This document shows positions 16,615-22,947 of a DNA stretch of 22,947 nucleotides, piece after piece (positions within the stretch are counted from its first letter, which is position 1; each line of letters starts with the position of its first letter). The translations under genes were made by a program, and so were the position numbers. Below the pieces are notes generated by a model. The model did not search any database, was not told where the DNA came from, and worked only from the letters and a program-made list of their open reading frames with translations. This DNA is from Spirochaetota bacterium (GTDB lineage: Bacteria; Spirochaetota; Spirochaetia; DSM-27196; PWMO01): positions 1-22,947 of the forward strand of contig JAAAOR010000011.1 in NCBI GenBank assembly GCA_009908735.1, in the 5' to 3' direction.

Positions 16615-18525
16615 TTAGTGCTCAAACTCCTCCATCCGCGGGATATCGTGCTTGGTAATCGAACATAGTATTTTATCGGTCAGCGGCGTCACACTCGAAA
16701 TACGGTTTGCCTGCTTTTCGACGATGCGCTCGAAGAGATTCCGGATGAAACGCCCATTCCCGAAGCCTTTGTCGCGACGACGATAGAAGTGGGTGATAAG
16801 CCGAAGCAACTCCCGCCTCGCGCCCTGAGTCAGGGTAAAGGAGGAGTTTTCGGCGAAGATGTTGAAGATTTGCAGCAGCTCCTGCGGCGCGTAGTGATCG
16901 AAGTAGAAATAGCGGCTGAAGCGCGACTGCAGCCCGGGATTACTGTCGATGAAGTCTTGCATCTCGTCGGGATACCCGGCAACGATGACCACGAGACGGT
17001 CGCGGTGGTCCTCCATACGCTTGAGAAGGGTGTCGATCGCCTCCTGACCGAAATCCGAACCGGCCGAGCGCGGGCTCAGCGTGTAGGCCTCATCTATAAA
17101 AAGCACCCCGTCGAGTGCCTGCTGCACCACCTCATCCACCTGAATCGCGGTCTGCCCTACGTAGCCCGCCACGAGTCCCGCACGGTCCGTCTCCACCATG
17201 TGGCCCTGCTCGAGAAGCCCCAGCGATTTGTAGACCTTCCCGAGATAGCGAGCGATCGTGGTCTTCCCGGTGCCCGGCGGACCGTAGAATACTGCGTGCT
17301 TGGAGAACGGAGTGACGGGTAGGCCTCGGCGCTCTCGCTCCTTGTGAACCTTGATAAGGTTGACGAAGGTCTCTATCTGCCCCTTCACCTTCTTCATCCC
17401 GATGAGGTTGTTGATCTTCTCCATCACCTCTTCGAGACTCTCGGCCTGCTCCTCGGAGACCGTCACAGCTTGCTGCGCGGCAGACTGCCCATCCGCCGCC
17501 GAGGTGCCGTCGACCTGCTCACCGTAGATGAGCTTGCGGATGCTCTTTATCTGCCGGGACTCCGCCTCGCTTACCGTGCCGTCGGCTTTGATCGCGACCT
17601 GCGCAAAACTGAAGAACACCGCGGCCAGCTTATCGAAATGCGAGCTGTCCTCGCGTTTGTCGTAGGACTTCAGGTAGGAGAGCGACTTCAGAGAGCGCGT
17701 ATTCGGCACTCCCTTCATCTTCTTGATTTCGTTGTGAAACAGGTCCCAGTACTCGAGGATGCTGCGGCGCTGGTGCAGCGGCAAGCTGTCGTAGCGGAAT
17801 ATATCGACGATGACGTCGCGGTCACTAACCAGGCGCTGGCGCAGGTACATGAGCACCATGATCACGAAAAGCCGCGTCTCCTCGGAAACGGACTTGGAGC
17901 TTCCCACGCAGCGGTATGAGACGAGAAAGAGGTCGTCGATGAGTTGCTGCAGAAAGGCCGGCTCGTTGTTGAACTGCTTGTACTCGTTTATCGCGCGGAT
18001 GATGCGTTGGGCTTCCTTGTGCAGGAAGTTCAGGTTCGTAAGCTTCTCGGGGCTTTTGCGACCGGGCCCTTCGCTCGACTCGGAGCGAAGGTCCTCCACG
18101 TGCAACAGATCATCGCCAATACTTCCACGTACGCTCTCGAGGAAGGAATCAGACTGCCCCCCTCGTTTCGTGGAGGTGAGTACGCTCTGCCCCGTACCGC
18201 GATGCAGGGTTATCTTCGCACTCTGATCGGTGCGCCGAACGCTGATGGCGGTAATCTCTTCGAAGATGAGCGTGTCGGCCGCGGTCGCCGTGCCGCCGTT
18301 GAGAAGAAAGAGCACGCGTCGGTCGGTTATGCAGAGAATTCCCGGCGCGCCCGAGCCCGAGGCGGCGATATGATCGGCCGAATAGAAGCCTTCAAGCAGA
18401 TCGACGAGAATCTCATCTTCGTCGAGCACCTGATGAAAGGTGGTGAGGATATTCTTCTTGAAGGAAACGCCGCCCCAGTTTCGGATATGTCCTAGCTGGG
18501 TCTCGATTTCCTGCTGAAGTGGCAT
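16615..18525 (-). CDS. AAA+ ATPase of CbxX/CbbX type with PH-like and TerB-like N-terminal regions
   Basis: A 636-residue cytoplasmic protein. The C-terminal third (about 365-630) is an AAA+ module like CbxX/CfxQ: LIGMKKVKGQI at 374-384, Walker A GPPGTGKT at 415-422, pore-loop-like AGYVGQT at 453-459, Walker B GVLFIDEA at 473-480 and arginine-finger region LQSRFSRYF at 532-540. Residues about 35-110 resemble a bacterial PH/YokE-like domain (DEILVDLLEGFY, GILCITDRRVLFL), and about 298-335 a TerB-like helical segment (FFSFAQVAIKADGTVSEAE). CbbX remodels Rubisco, but no Rubisco is here; related proteins remodel other assemblies, so the client is unknown. ATG 18525 follows GGGAGGGG about 11 bases upstream. 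It lies 36 bp after the MinD-like gene and 2 bp before the cyclase gene. Confidence 0.92.
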   Translation of the reverse strand: MPLQQEIETQLGHIRNWGGVSFKKNILTTFHQVLDEDEILVDLLEGFYSADHIAASGSGAPGILCITDRRVLFLLNGGTATAADTLIFEEITAISVRRTDQSAKITLHRGTGQSVLTSTKRGGQSDSFLESVRGSIGDDLLHVEDLRSESSEGPGRKSPEKLTNLNFLHKEAQRIIRAINEYKQFNNEPAFLQQLIDDLFLVSYRCVGSSKSVSEETRLFVIMVLMYLRQRLVSDRDVIVDIFRYDSLPLHQRRSILEYWDLFHNEIKKMKGVPNTRSLKSLSYLKSYDKREDSSHFDKLAAVFFSFAQVAIKADGTVSEAESRQIKSIRKLIYGEQVDGTSAADGQSAAQQAVTVSEEQAESLEEVMEKINNLIGMKKVKGQIETFVNLIKVHKERERRGLPVTPFSKHAVFYGPPGTGKTTIARYLGKVYKSLGLLEQGHMVETDRAGLVAGYVGQTAIQVDEVVQQALDGVLFIDEAYTLSPRSAGSDFGQEAIDTLLKRMEDHRDRLVVIVAGYPDEMQDFIDSNPGLQSRFSRYFYFDHYAPQELLQIFNIFAENSSFTLTQGARRELLRLITHFYRRRDKGFGNGRFIRNLFERIVEKQANRISSVTPLTDKILCSITKHDIPRMEEFEH

Positions 18526-18561
18526 CCGAGTCGATCCCCTCCCAGCGACCGCTGGCGCTCA

Positions 18562-20229
18562 TTATAGACCATCATCATCCGCATCGCCAACTCTCTGTGG
18601 CGGGGAATCAAAGCTCTGCGCAAGGGCCTTCGCGCCGTCTTGTATAGTGCGCGCCGCCGTGGTATGTGCCATGCCGACGGTAATGCCGAGGCCGCTGTTG
18701 GCAGTGTCGTGCATCCACGTGGTCAAAAGCTTCAGGTAAGCCGTACGGTGCACCTCTCGGGTTTTTGAACGCAACACCAGCGGCTGCAGGTGCTGCGTCT
18801 CGATAAGTTTTCGTAACTGGCCGATTACGATAGGAAAAAACCGCTTCACGAGCTCGAAAAAGCGGCGGTGATACTGTTCATCGTGCTCGATGAGAGAGCG
18901 GATTTGGCGGTAGCGATCCCGCACGAGCTTGCCCTGCTCATCGCGGCGCACAGGCACGAAAGAGCGGAGGAGTCCTCGGATGCGATCTGAGGCCAGCAGC
19001 TTATGGACCGAAACGTAGAGAAGCAGGCACCCGGCCGCATTACGAAGCGCCGGACGCGCCCGCCTCTTGTCACGAGCGAGCGCGCGGAGCGCGGCGATGG
19101 TGCGCTTCTCGAGGGCTCGGCCGCGCGCACTCTGATGCTCCCGCGAGCTGTCCCCCCAGGTATCGAGAACCGTGTTGATGAGATCCCGCGCGTGTACCGC
19201 GGCGGCACGCACCCGGTCAGCGGCAAGCGACTCCAGGTACTTCAGCAGCACCGAGCGCTCATCGGCGGTCAGAACCTCCACACCCCCGGCATTGTCAGTC
19301 CGCCGGGCGCCAACGATGCCGCTTGACTGCATCTCACCGAGGTAAGACTCAAGGCGCTTGAGGGTCTTGCCGGTATCGATGGGGCCGGTATCACGTACAA
19401 GTCGCGTGCGAAGCAGGTGCCGGGCCGGTGAGTAATGCCCGTCCACGGTGCGTATCGACGGGGTGAGCTCCTCCACTATCATCTCGAGCATGCCGAGCAT
19501 CCGATGGTAGAGCGTAGCCTCGAACGAGAACCTCGTCTGAAGAAGGTCCAGCGACGGATCGTGGGGCACGAAGGCGATATCGACGATCCGAGCGGCCTCC
19601 GAGGTTGCGATACGCTGCTGCGGTCCCACGTAGCGATTGTAGTTGGTGATGACCGCTCGCGGGTCGAAGCGCCCCTCCTGTAGCGAGTTGTACTTGTTGT
19701 GCCATAGCAGGATTGAAGCCTGCGGCGCAACGTCAATCGCGGCTCGAATGTAGCCGCCCGCGGAGACGTGCGAGGTCGGCTCCGGCTGCACGACCACCAG
19801 GATGGTCTCAACAAGGGGCAGAAAGGCCAGGTTTTCGTCGTGATCGATGCCCGCAGGCATATCGAGGAGTACAATGTCGTAGCGCGTCTCGATCTGTTCC
19901 CGCAGGTGCCGGAAGAGGAGCGTGCGCATCGCGATGCTCTCCTCACTTCGCTCCGAGGGACGAGGGAAGAGCAGATCGAGGCGATCGAACACGCGGTAGG
20001 AAAAGCGCGAGAGATCCAGTCCTTTTCGACGCACCTCCTCGGTGCTGTAGTCAAAACGGGTATTTGCCACGTCGAGAATCGTCGTCAAGTTGGATAGCGG
20101 GTCCAGGTCGGCAAGCGCCACGCGCATCCCGCTCTTTGCGTACTGAACAGCGAGGTTCAAGGCCGTCGTGGATTTCCCTACGCCGCCTTTTCCGGATGCC
20201 ACGGCTACCGATCGCCTGAGTCGTTCCAT
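18562..20229 (-). CDS. MinD/ParA-like ATPase with long C-terminal extension
   Basis: A 555-residue protein whose first ~265 residues are a deviant Walker-A ATPase of the MinD/ParA/FlhG group: SGKGGVGKST at 12-21 with signature Lys14 and Lys19, ADLDPLSNLT at 40-49, and Walker B VLLDMPAG at 120-127. Such proteins dimerise on ATP and position or regulate cellular structures. Residues 270-555 are mostly helical, Arg-rich and unfamiliar to me (for example RTIAALRALARDKRRARPAL region and RRFFELVKRFFPIVIGQLRKL); typical MinD or ParA proteins stop near residue 260-290. I see no clear amphipathic membrane-targeting helix at the C-terminus. The start is ATG 20229; no strong Shine-Dalgarno sequence is seen. 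First gene of the five-gene operon running to 12305. Confidence 0.92.
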   Translation of the reverse strand: MERLRRSVAVASGKGGVGKSTTALNLAVQYAKSGMRVALADLDPLSNLTTILDVANTRFDYSTEEVRRKGLDLSRFSYRVFDRLDLLFPRPSERSEESIAMRTLLFRHLREQIETRYDIVLLDMPAGIDHDENLAFLPLVETILVVVQPEPTSHVSAGGYIRAAIDVAPQASILLWHNKYNSLQEGRFDPRAVITNYNRYVGPQQRIATSEAARIVDIAFVPHDPSLDLLQTRFSFEATLYHRMLGMLEMIVEELTPSIRTVDGHYSPARHLLRTRLVRDTGPIDTGKTLKRLESYLGEMQSSGIVGARRTDNAGGVEVLTADERSVLLKYLESLAADRVRAAAVHARDLINTVLDTWGDSSREHQSARGRALEKRTIAALRALARDKRRARPALRNAAGCLLLYVSVHKLLASDRIRGLLRSFVPVRRDEQGKLVRDRYRQIRSLIEHDEQYHRRFFELVKRFFPIVIGQLRKLIETQHLQPLVLRSKTREVHRTAYLKLLTTWMHDTANSGLGITVGMAHTTAARTIQDGAKALAQSFDSPPQRVGDADDDGL

Positions 20230-20315
20230 GCTCGGGCAAGCTTAGTACGTCACCGCCTCGATGACAAGAACTGATACAGTCACGCCGGCGCTCTCGGCCG
20301 AGTTTGTTGCCTAAT

Positions 20316-20334
20316 GACACAGGTGTGCTGTGTC
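20316..20334. promoter_or_regulatory. Dyad, possible activator or repressor site
   Basis: GACACA at 20316-20321 and TGTGTC at 20329-20334 form a perfect 6-bp inverted repeat around a 7-base centre. It is centred about 120 bp upstream of the sigma-54 candidate, a usual distance for an enhancer-binding protein, and about 95 bp upstream of the divergent MinD-like start. The assignment as an operator is inference. Confidence 0.35.
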
Positions 20335-20353
20335 GATTTGCGCTCACTGTTGA

Positions 20354-20367
20354 CCTATTGCCATAGG
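20354..20367. repeat. Short inverted repeat CCTAT-TGCC-ATAGG
   Basis: Two perfect 5-bp arms flank a 4-base centre, lying about 20 bp from the GACACA/TGTGTC dyad in the same divergent intergenic region. It may be a second regulator site or chance; arms this short are weak evidence. Confidence 0.22.
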
Positions 20368-20442
20368 GACACCATCTGGCGGGCCCGAGGCCTCACATTT
20401 GCCGCTAACCGTCAGCATTATAGAGATTTACGGTTCCCAAAC

Positions 20443-20459
20443 TTGGCACACTTACTGCT
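20443..20459 (+). promoter_or_regulatory. Sigma-54 (RpoN) promoter candidate for hsp20
   Basis: TTGGCACA at 20443-20450 followed by CTGCT at 20455-20459 matches the RpoN consensus TTGGCACG-N4-TTGCT with only two mismatches, and the invariant GG (20445-20446) and GC (20457-20458) have the exact spacing. Transcription would begin near 20470, giving a leader of about 75 bases to the hsp20 ATG. Sigma-54 promoters require an enhancer-binding protein; an upstream dyad is present at 20316-20334. Confidence 0.55.
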
Positions 20460-20545
20460 GCGTAGTAAGTGAACGGAAACGGGCTGGGGCGTCGGCCCGC
20501 CCGAAAAGATCAAACGATATCACATCGGACCGAAGGAGGTTTAAT

Positions 20546-20998
20546 ATGAACCTGATGAAACGACGAAACAACCGCTACGAGGTACCGGCGGAGGTCGACC
20601 GGCTTCGGAACGAGATCAACCGCATCTTCGACGATGACTGGTTCGGGGGCCGAGGCCTTCTCGACAGGACCTTCGCGCCGAGCATGGACATCGAGGACTC
20701 CGGCGATGAGGTGCTCGTCACCGCCGAGCTTCCGGGGATCGACATCAAAGACGTCGACGTCTCGGTCTCAGGCAACGTGCTTACGGTGAAAGGAGAGAAG
20801 AAAGACGAGCACGAGGACCGCGACGGCGGCTACTACCACCGAGAACGCTGGAGCGGCAGCTTCCAGCGAAGTGTCACCCTACCCGACGCCGTCGACGCGG
20901 AGAACGTCAAGGCCGAGATGAAAAGCGGCATTCTCCGCATCACCTTCCCGAAGCGGGAAGAGGTCAAGCCGAAACAAATCTCTGTGAAGTCGGCGTAA
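20546..20998 (+). CDS. Hsp20/alpha-crystallin family small heat-shock protein
   Basis: A 150-residue cytoplasmic small heat-shock protein that holds unfolding proteins for later refolding. The alpha-crystallin domain spans about 43-136: MDIEDSGDEVLVTAELPGID, VSVSGNVLTVKGEKK (72-86), HRERWSGSFQRSVTLP (98-113) and the SGILRITFPK motif (127-136). The C-terminal I-x-V motif (ISV, 145-147) for oligomer assembly is present. ATG 20546 is decided by a perfect AAGGAGG Shine-Dalgarno sequence at 20533-20539; the reading frame is open upstream to 20399 but that part does not resemble the family. Next genes are a DegP-type protease and a DnaJ-type co-chaperone, so this is a protein-quality-control operon, probably started from the sigma-54 candidate at 20443-20459. 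Confidence 0.97.
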   Translation: MNLMKRRNNRYEVPAEVDRLRNEINRIFDDDWFGGRGLLDRTFAPSMDIEDSGDEVLVTAELPGIDIKDVDVSVSGNVLTVKGEKKDEHEDRDGGYYHRERWSGSFQRSVTLPDAVDAENVKAEMKSGILRITFPKREEVKPKQISVKSA

Positions 20999-21013
20999 GG
21001 ATCGCTATCTTCT

Positions 21014-21035
21014 ATCCCGGCGGAAACGCCGGGAT
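21014..21035 (+). terminator. Stem-loop between hsp20 and the HtrA gene
   Basis: A perfect 9-bp stem (ATCCCGGCG / CGCCGGGAT) closed by a GAAA tetraloop lies 16 bases after the hsp20 stop. Only three Ts follow before the run is broken, and a strong Shine-Dalgarno sequence for the next gene follows at once, so it looks like a partial terminator or an mRNA-stabilising hairpin that would raise hsp20 output over the downstream protease. Confidence 0.55.
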
Positions 21036-21062
21036 TTCTGTGTCTCTTGATCGGAGGAGTAG

Positions 21063-22682
21063 ATGATGATGCGGACGCGAGTGGGCCGGTGGATCGGCGT
21101 TGCTTTTGCTCTAGTTACCGGCGTGCTGATCGGGCTGATTGTCGACGCGTCGGCGGGCGCGGCCCGGTCGGCGGTCGTGAGCCGCGCGGCGGGCGCAATT
21201 TCTCAGGACCAGGCTGCCGGCACCGGCGGGCAGCGTGTGGCAGAACACGCTGCGTCAATACCGCTGCCGGTCGCGGGCAGCCGGGAAGAGGGAGCGCAGA
21301 ACAGACCGCTGCGCACGCAGCAGTCGAGGGAGCCGGAGCCGGTGATCCCGGGGGCACAGGCCGGGCCGCCCATGTCATTCCGGGAAGTTGCCGCGGAAGT
21401 TCTGCCGACCGTGGTGGAGATAAACACCGTCGAGGTGGTGCGCCGCAGCACCCCCCGTTTCCGATCACCCTTCGACTTCTTCTTTGGGCCGGGGCCGGGC
21501 GCCGAGGAGCAGGAGTTTCGCCGGCCCGGCCTTGGCTCCGGCGTGATCGTTCGCCAGGATGGGCGCGACGTTTACGTGCTTACGAACGACCACGTCGTGG
21601 GCGATGCGACCGAAATCAGCGTCCGACTCTCCGACGGCCGGGAGTTCGAGGCGGACCTCGTAGGCAAAGATGCCCGCACGGACCTGGCTCTCGTTGCGTT
21701 TACCACCCGGGAGGATGTGCCGATGGCGCGCCTCGGCGATTCCGATTCGCTTTACGTCGGCGACTGGGTGCTCGCAATCGGGAATCCTCTGGGATTCGAG
21801 TCGACCGTTACAGCCGGCATCGTCAGCGCCCTCGGGAGAGAGCCCCAGCCGGGGTCGCCGATAGCGGGGTTTACGGATTACATTCAAACCGATGCCTCGA
21901 TCAATCCCGGCAACTCCGGTGGCGCCCTCGTCAACCTCAACGGCGAGGTGGTCGGCATAAACACCTGGATTGCCAGTCGCAGCGGCGGAAGCGTCGGCCT
22001 CGGGTTCGCGATTCCGGCCAACAACGCCCGACGGGCGGTGGACGAATTCATATCTGAGGGGCGCATCGTCTACGGATGGCTCGGTGTCAGCATCGAGGAC
22101 GCGACCGATGCGCGGCTCCCCGGCGTCGCGAGCTCGCTCGGCGTCGAGGGGCGTGACGGTACTCTCGTGCTCAACGTGCACCGCGGTAGTCCGGCGGCTC
22201 GCGCCGGCATGAGGCCGGGGGATTACATCGTGTCGGTCGACGGGCAGCCGGTGGCGGATTCGCAGGCGCTGACGCGCATCGTCGGCAACCTGCCGCCGGG
22301 ACGTCGAACGGAGTTTCGTGTGGTCCGGCAGGGAGCCGAACAGACGCTCTCGGTTCGCCTCGAGCAGCGCGGCACCGAAGAGGAAGTCGAAGGTGCCGGC
22401 CAACTCTGGCCGGGCGTTGCGGCCGTCGCGCTCACCGATGACATGCGGGAGCGAGGTGAGTTTGCTGGGGAGGTGGACGGCGTGGTTGCGGCCGCGGTAG
22501 TCTCTGATAGTCCGGCCGCTCGTGCCGGACTGCGACGGGGAGACATTATTACTATGGTGAACGGGGTGGCTGTAGACTCGGTGGCCGGGTTCTACGCGGC
22601 GCTCAACGAGGATGAGGGGACTGTGGCGCTCCGCGTGTACCGGGACGGCACCCTTATCGGGCTTCGGATGCCGGGACTCTAA
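21063..22682 (+). CDS. degP: DegP/HtrA-family Do-like serine protease with two PDZ domains
   Basis: A 539-residue periplasmic or membrane-anchored serine protease/chaperone for misfolded envelope proteins. Residues 10-31 form an N-terminal signal anchor, followed by a low-complexity linker to about 100. The trypsin-like domain (about 105-330) has the triad His177 (LTNDHVVG), Asp207 (DARTDLALV) and Ser285 (NPGNSGGAL). PDZ1 is at about 340-435 ([29 protein letters not shown]) and PDZ2 at about 445-535 ([20 protein letters not shown]). GGAGG at 21053-21057 precedes three consecutive ATGs; 21063 is taken, 21066 or 21069 are possible. Length and domain order are normal for the family. It follows hsp20 after a hairpin and precedes a DnaJ-type gene by 20 bp. 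Confidence 0.96.
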   Translation: MMMRTRVGRWIGVAFALVTGVLIGLIVDASAGAARSAVVSRAAGAISQDQAAGTGGQRVAEHAASIPLPVAGSREEGAQNRPLRTQQSREPEPVIPGAQAGPPMSFREVAAEVLPTVVEINTVEVVRRSTPRFRSPFDFFFGPGPGAEEQEFRRPGLGSGVIVRQDGRDVYVLTNDHVVGDATEISVRLSDGREFEADLVGKDARTDLALVAFTTREDVPMARLGDSDSLYVGDWVLAIGNPLGFESTVTAGIVSALGREPQPGSPIAGFTDYIQTDASINPGNSGGALVNLNGEVVGINTWIASRSGGSVGLGFAIPANNARRAVDEFISEGRIVYGWLGVSIEDATDARLPGVASSLGVEGRDGTLVLNVHRGSPAARAGMRPGDYIVSVDGQPVADSQALTRIVGNLPPGRRTEFRVVRQGAEQTLSVRLEQRGTEEEVEGAGQLWPGVAAVALTDDMRERGEFAGEVDGVVAAAVVSDSPAARAGLRRGDIITMVNGVAVDSVAGFYAALNEDEGTVALRVYRDGTLIGLRMPGL

Positions 22683-22702
22683 GCGCAGACAGGAGCAGCG
22701 CA

Positions 22703-22947
22703 ATGGCGGTGAAATACAAGGATTACTACGAGACGCTGGGCGTGGACCGCTCGGCGTCTCAGGATGCAATACACGACGCGTACCGCAAGCTTGCGCGAAA
22801 ATACCACCCCGATGTCAACAAATCCGAGGAAGCTGAGACCACGTTCAAAGAGATAAACGAGGCCTACGAGGTACTCAAGGATCCGGAAAAGCGGCGCAAG
22901 TACGATCAACTCGGGCCGAACTACCACGAGGGCGATGAGTTCAGGCC
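22703..22947 (+). CDS. DnaJ/CbpA-type co-chaperone, N-terminal part
   Basis: Only the first 81 codons are in the window; the gene runs off the right edge. They encode a full J-domain ([47 protein letters not shown]), with the HPD motif at 35-37 needed to stimulate Hsp70 ATPase. The sequence after it ([13 protein letters not shown]) is like CbpA-type J-proteins, which have no cysteine-rich zinc domain, rather than classical DnaJ with its Gly/Phe linker; the rest of the gene would decide. ATG 22703 follows AGGAG seven bases upstream. Third gene of the hsp20-protease operon. Confidence 0.93.
   Translation, partial: MAVKYKDYYETLGVDRSASQDAIHDAYRKLARKYHPDVNKSEEAETTFKEINEAYEVLKDPEKRRKYDQLGPNYHEGDEFR

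Larger units (their letters stand above)
20230..20545. other. Intergenic region between divergent operons
   Basis: This 316-bp stretch separates the MinD-like gene (minus) from hsp20 (plus). It holds the sigma-54 candidate at 20443-20459, two dyads listed separately, a TATAGA -10-like box at 20419-20424 with no good -35 partner, and a small CGGGC/GCCCG hairpin at 20480-20499 in the presumed hsp20 leader. On the minus side, TTGTCA about 17 bases before TAAGCT is a weak promoter candidate for the MinD-like operon. No open reading frame with family similarity is seen. Confidence 0.6.

Noticed and set aside
16615..18525. AAA+ protein as the Rubisco activase CbbX
   Set aside because: It has about twice the length of CbbX, and no Rubisco or Calvin-cycle gene lies in the window; only the family name is used.
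20419..20424. TATAGA box upstream of hsp20 as a sigma-70 promoter
   Set aside because: No acceptable -35 hexamer at 16-18 bases; the sigma-54 match is much better.
20480..20499. CGGGC/GCCCG hairpin in the hsp20 leader as an RNA thermometer
   Set aside because: It does not pair with the Shine-Dalgarno sequence at 20533-20539, so there is no sign of ROSE-like masking.
21465..22769. Long minus-strand open frame opposite the HtrA gene
   Set aside because: It covers the gap and the start of the J-protein gene and has no family similarity; both plus-strand genes are unmistakable.

Overview
The window looks like chromosomal DNA of a GC-rich (roughly 60% by eye), diderm bacterium. Evidence for an outer membrane is two secreted proteins whose C-terminal halves look like beta-barrels, a DegP/HtrA periplasmic protease and other exported proteins. 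The gene mix (STAS regulator, Cache/HAMP class III cyclase, large coiled-coil membrane protein, relatives of PEGA-type surface proteins, strongly acidic proteins) suggests a free-living, perhaps salt-tolerant spirochaete, but that placement is inference from family recall and not proven by the sequence. No RNA genes, insertion sequences, CRISPR arrays or phage genes are visible; coding density is very high.

Left part (73-7847). A secreted ankyrin-repeat protein (minus) diverges from an oligo-1,6-glucosidase-type GH13 enzyme (plus). The GH13 gene runs tail-to-tail, with a 29-bp overlap, into a five-gene minus-strand operon read from 6441 down to 2335: ADP-ribosylglycohydrolase, Hsp33 redox chaperone (hslO), biotin protein ligase (birA), a STAS protein with a C-terminal zinc ribbon, and a Gfo/Idh/MocA oxidoreductase. 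Junctions are ATGA or GTGA overlaps or gaps of about 34-43 bp. Diverging from it is a cysteinyl-tRNA synthetase-like gene whose product has lost two of the four canonical zinc ligands and the C-terminal anticodon-binding domain.

Middle part (7868-20229). A long-chain acyl-CoA synthetase gene (minus) is split by a frameshift near 8703-8708. A 789-residue membrane-anchored coiled-coil/TPR protein (plus) follows. It converges on a second tight five-gene minus-strand operon, read from 20229 down to 12305: a MinD/ParA-like ATPase with a long unassigned C-terminal extension, a CbxX/CbbX-type AAA+ ATPase with unusual N-terminal domains, a transmembrane class III adenylate cyclase, and two secreted proteins of similar layout (periplasmic domain plus putative barrel). 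The spacing (36 bp, 2 bp, 4-bp overlap, 13 bp) suggests one transcript coupling a cytoplasmic positioning-type ATPase, a remodelling ATPase, a cAMP signal and the outer membrane. This operon is the best candidate here for an undescribed system.

Right part (20230-22947). A 316-bp intergenic region carries a very good sigma-54 promoter candidate and an upstream dyad. It leads into an envelope/protein-stress operon: Hsp20, then a hairpin, then a DegP/HtrA protease with two PDZ domains, then a CbpA-type DnaJ protein that runs off the right edge.
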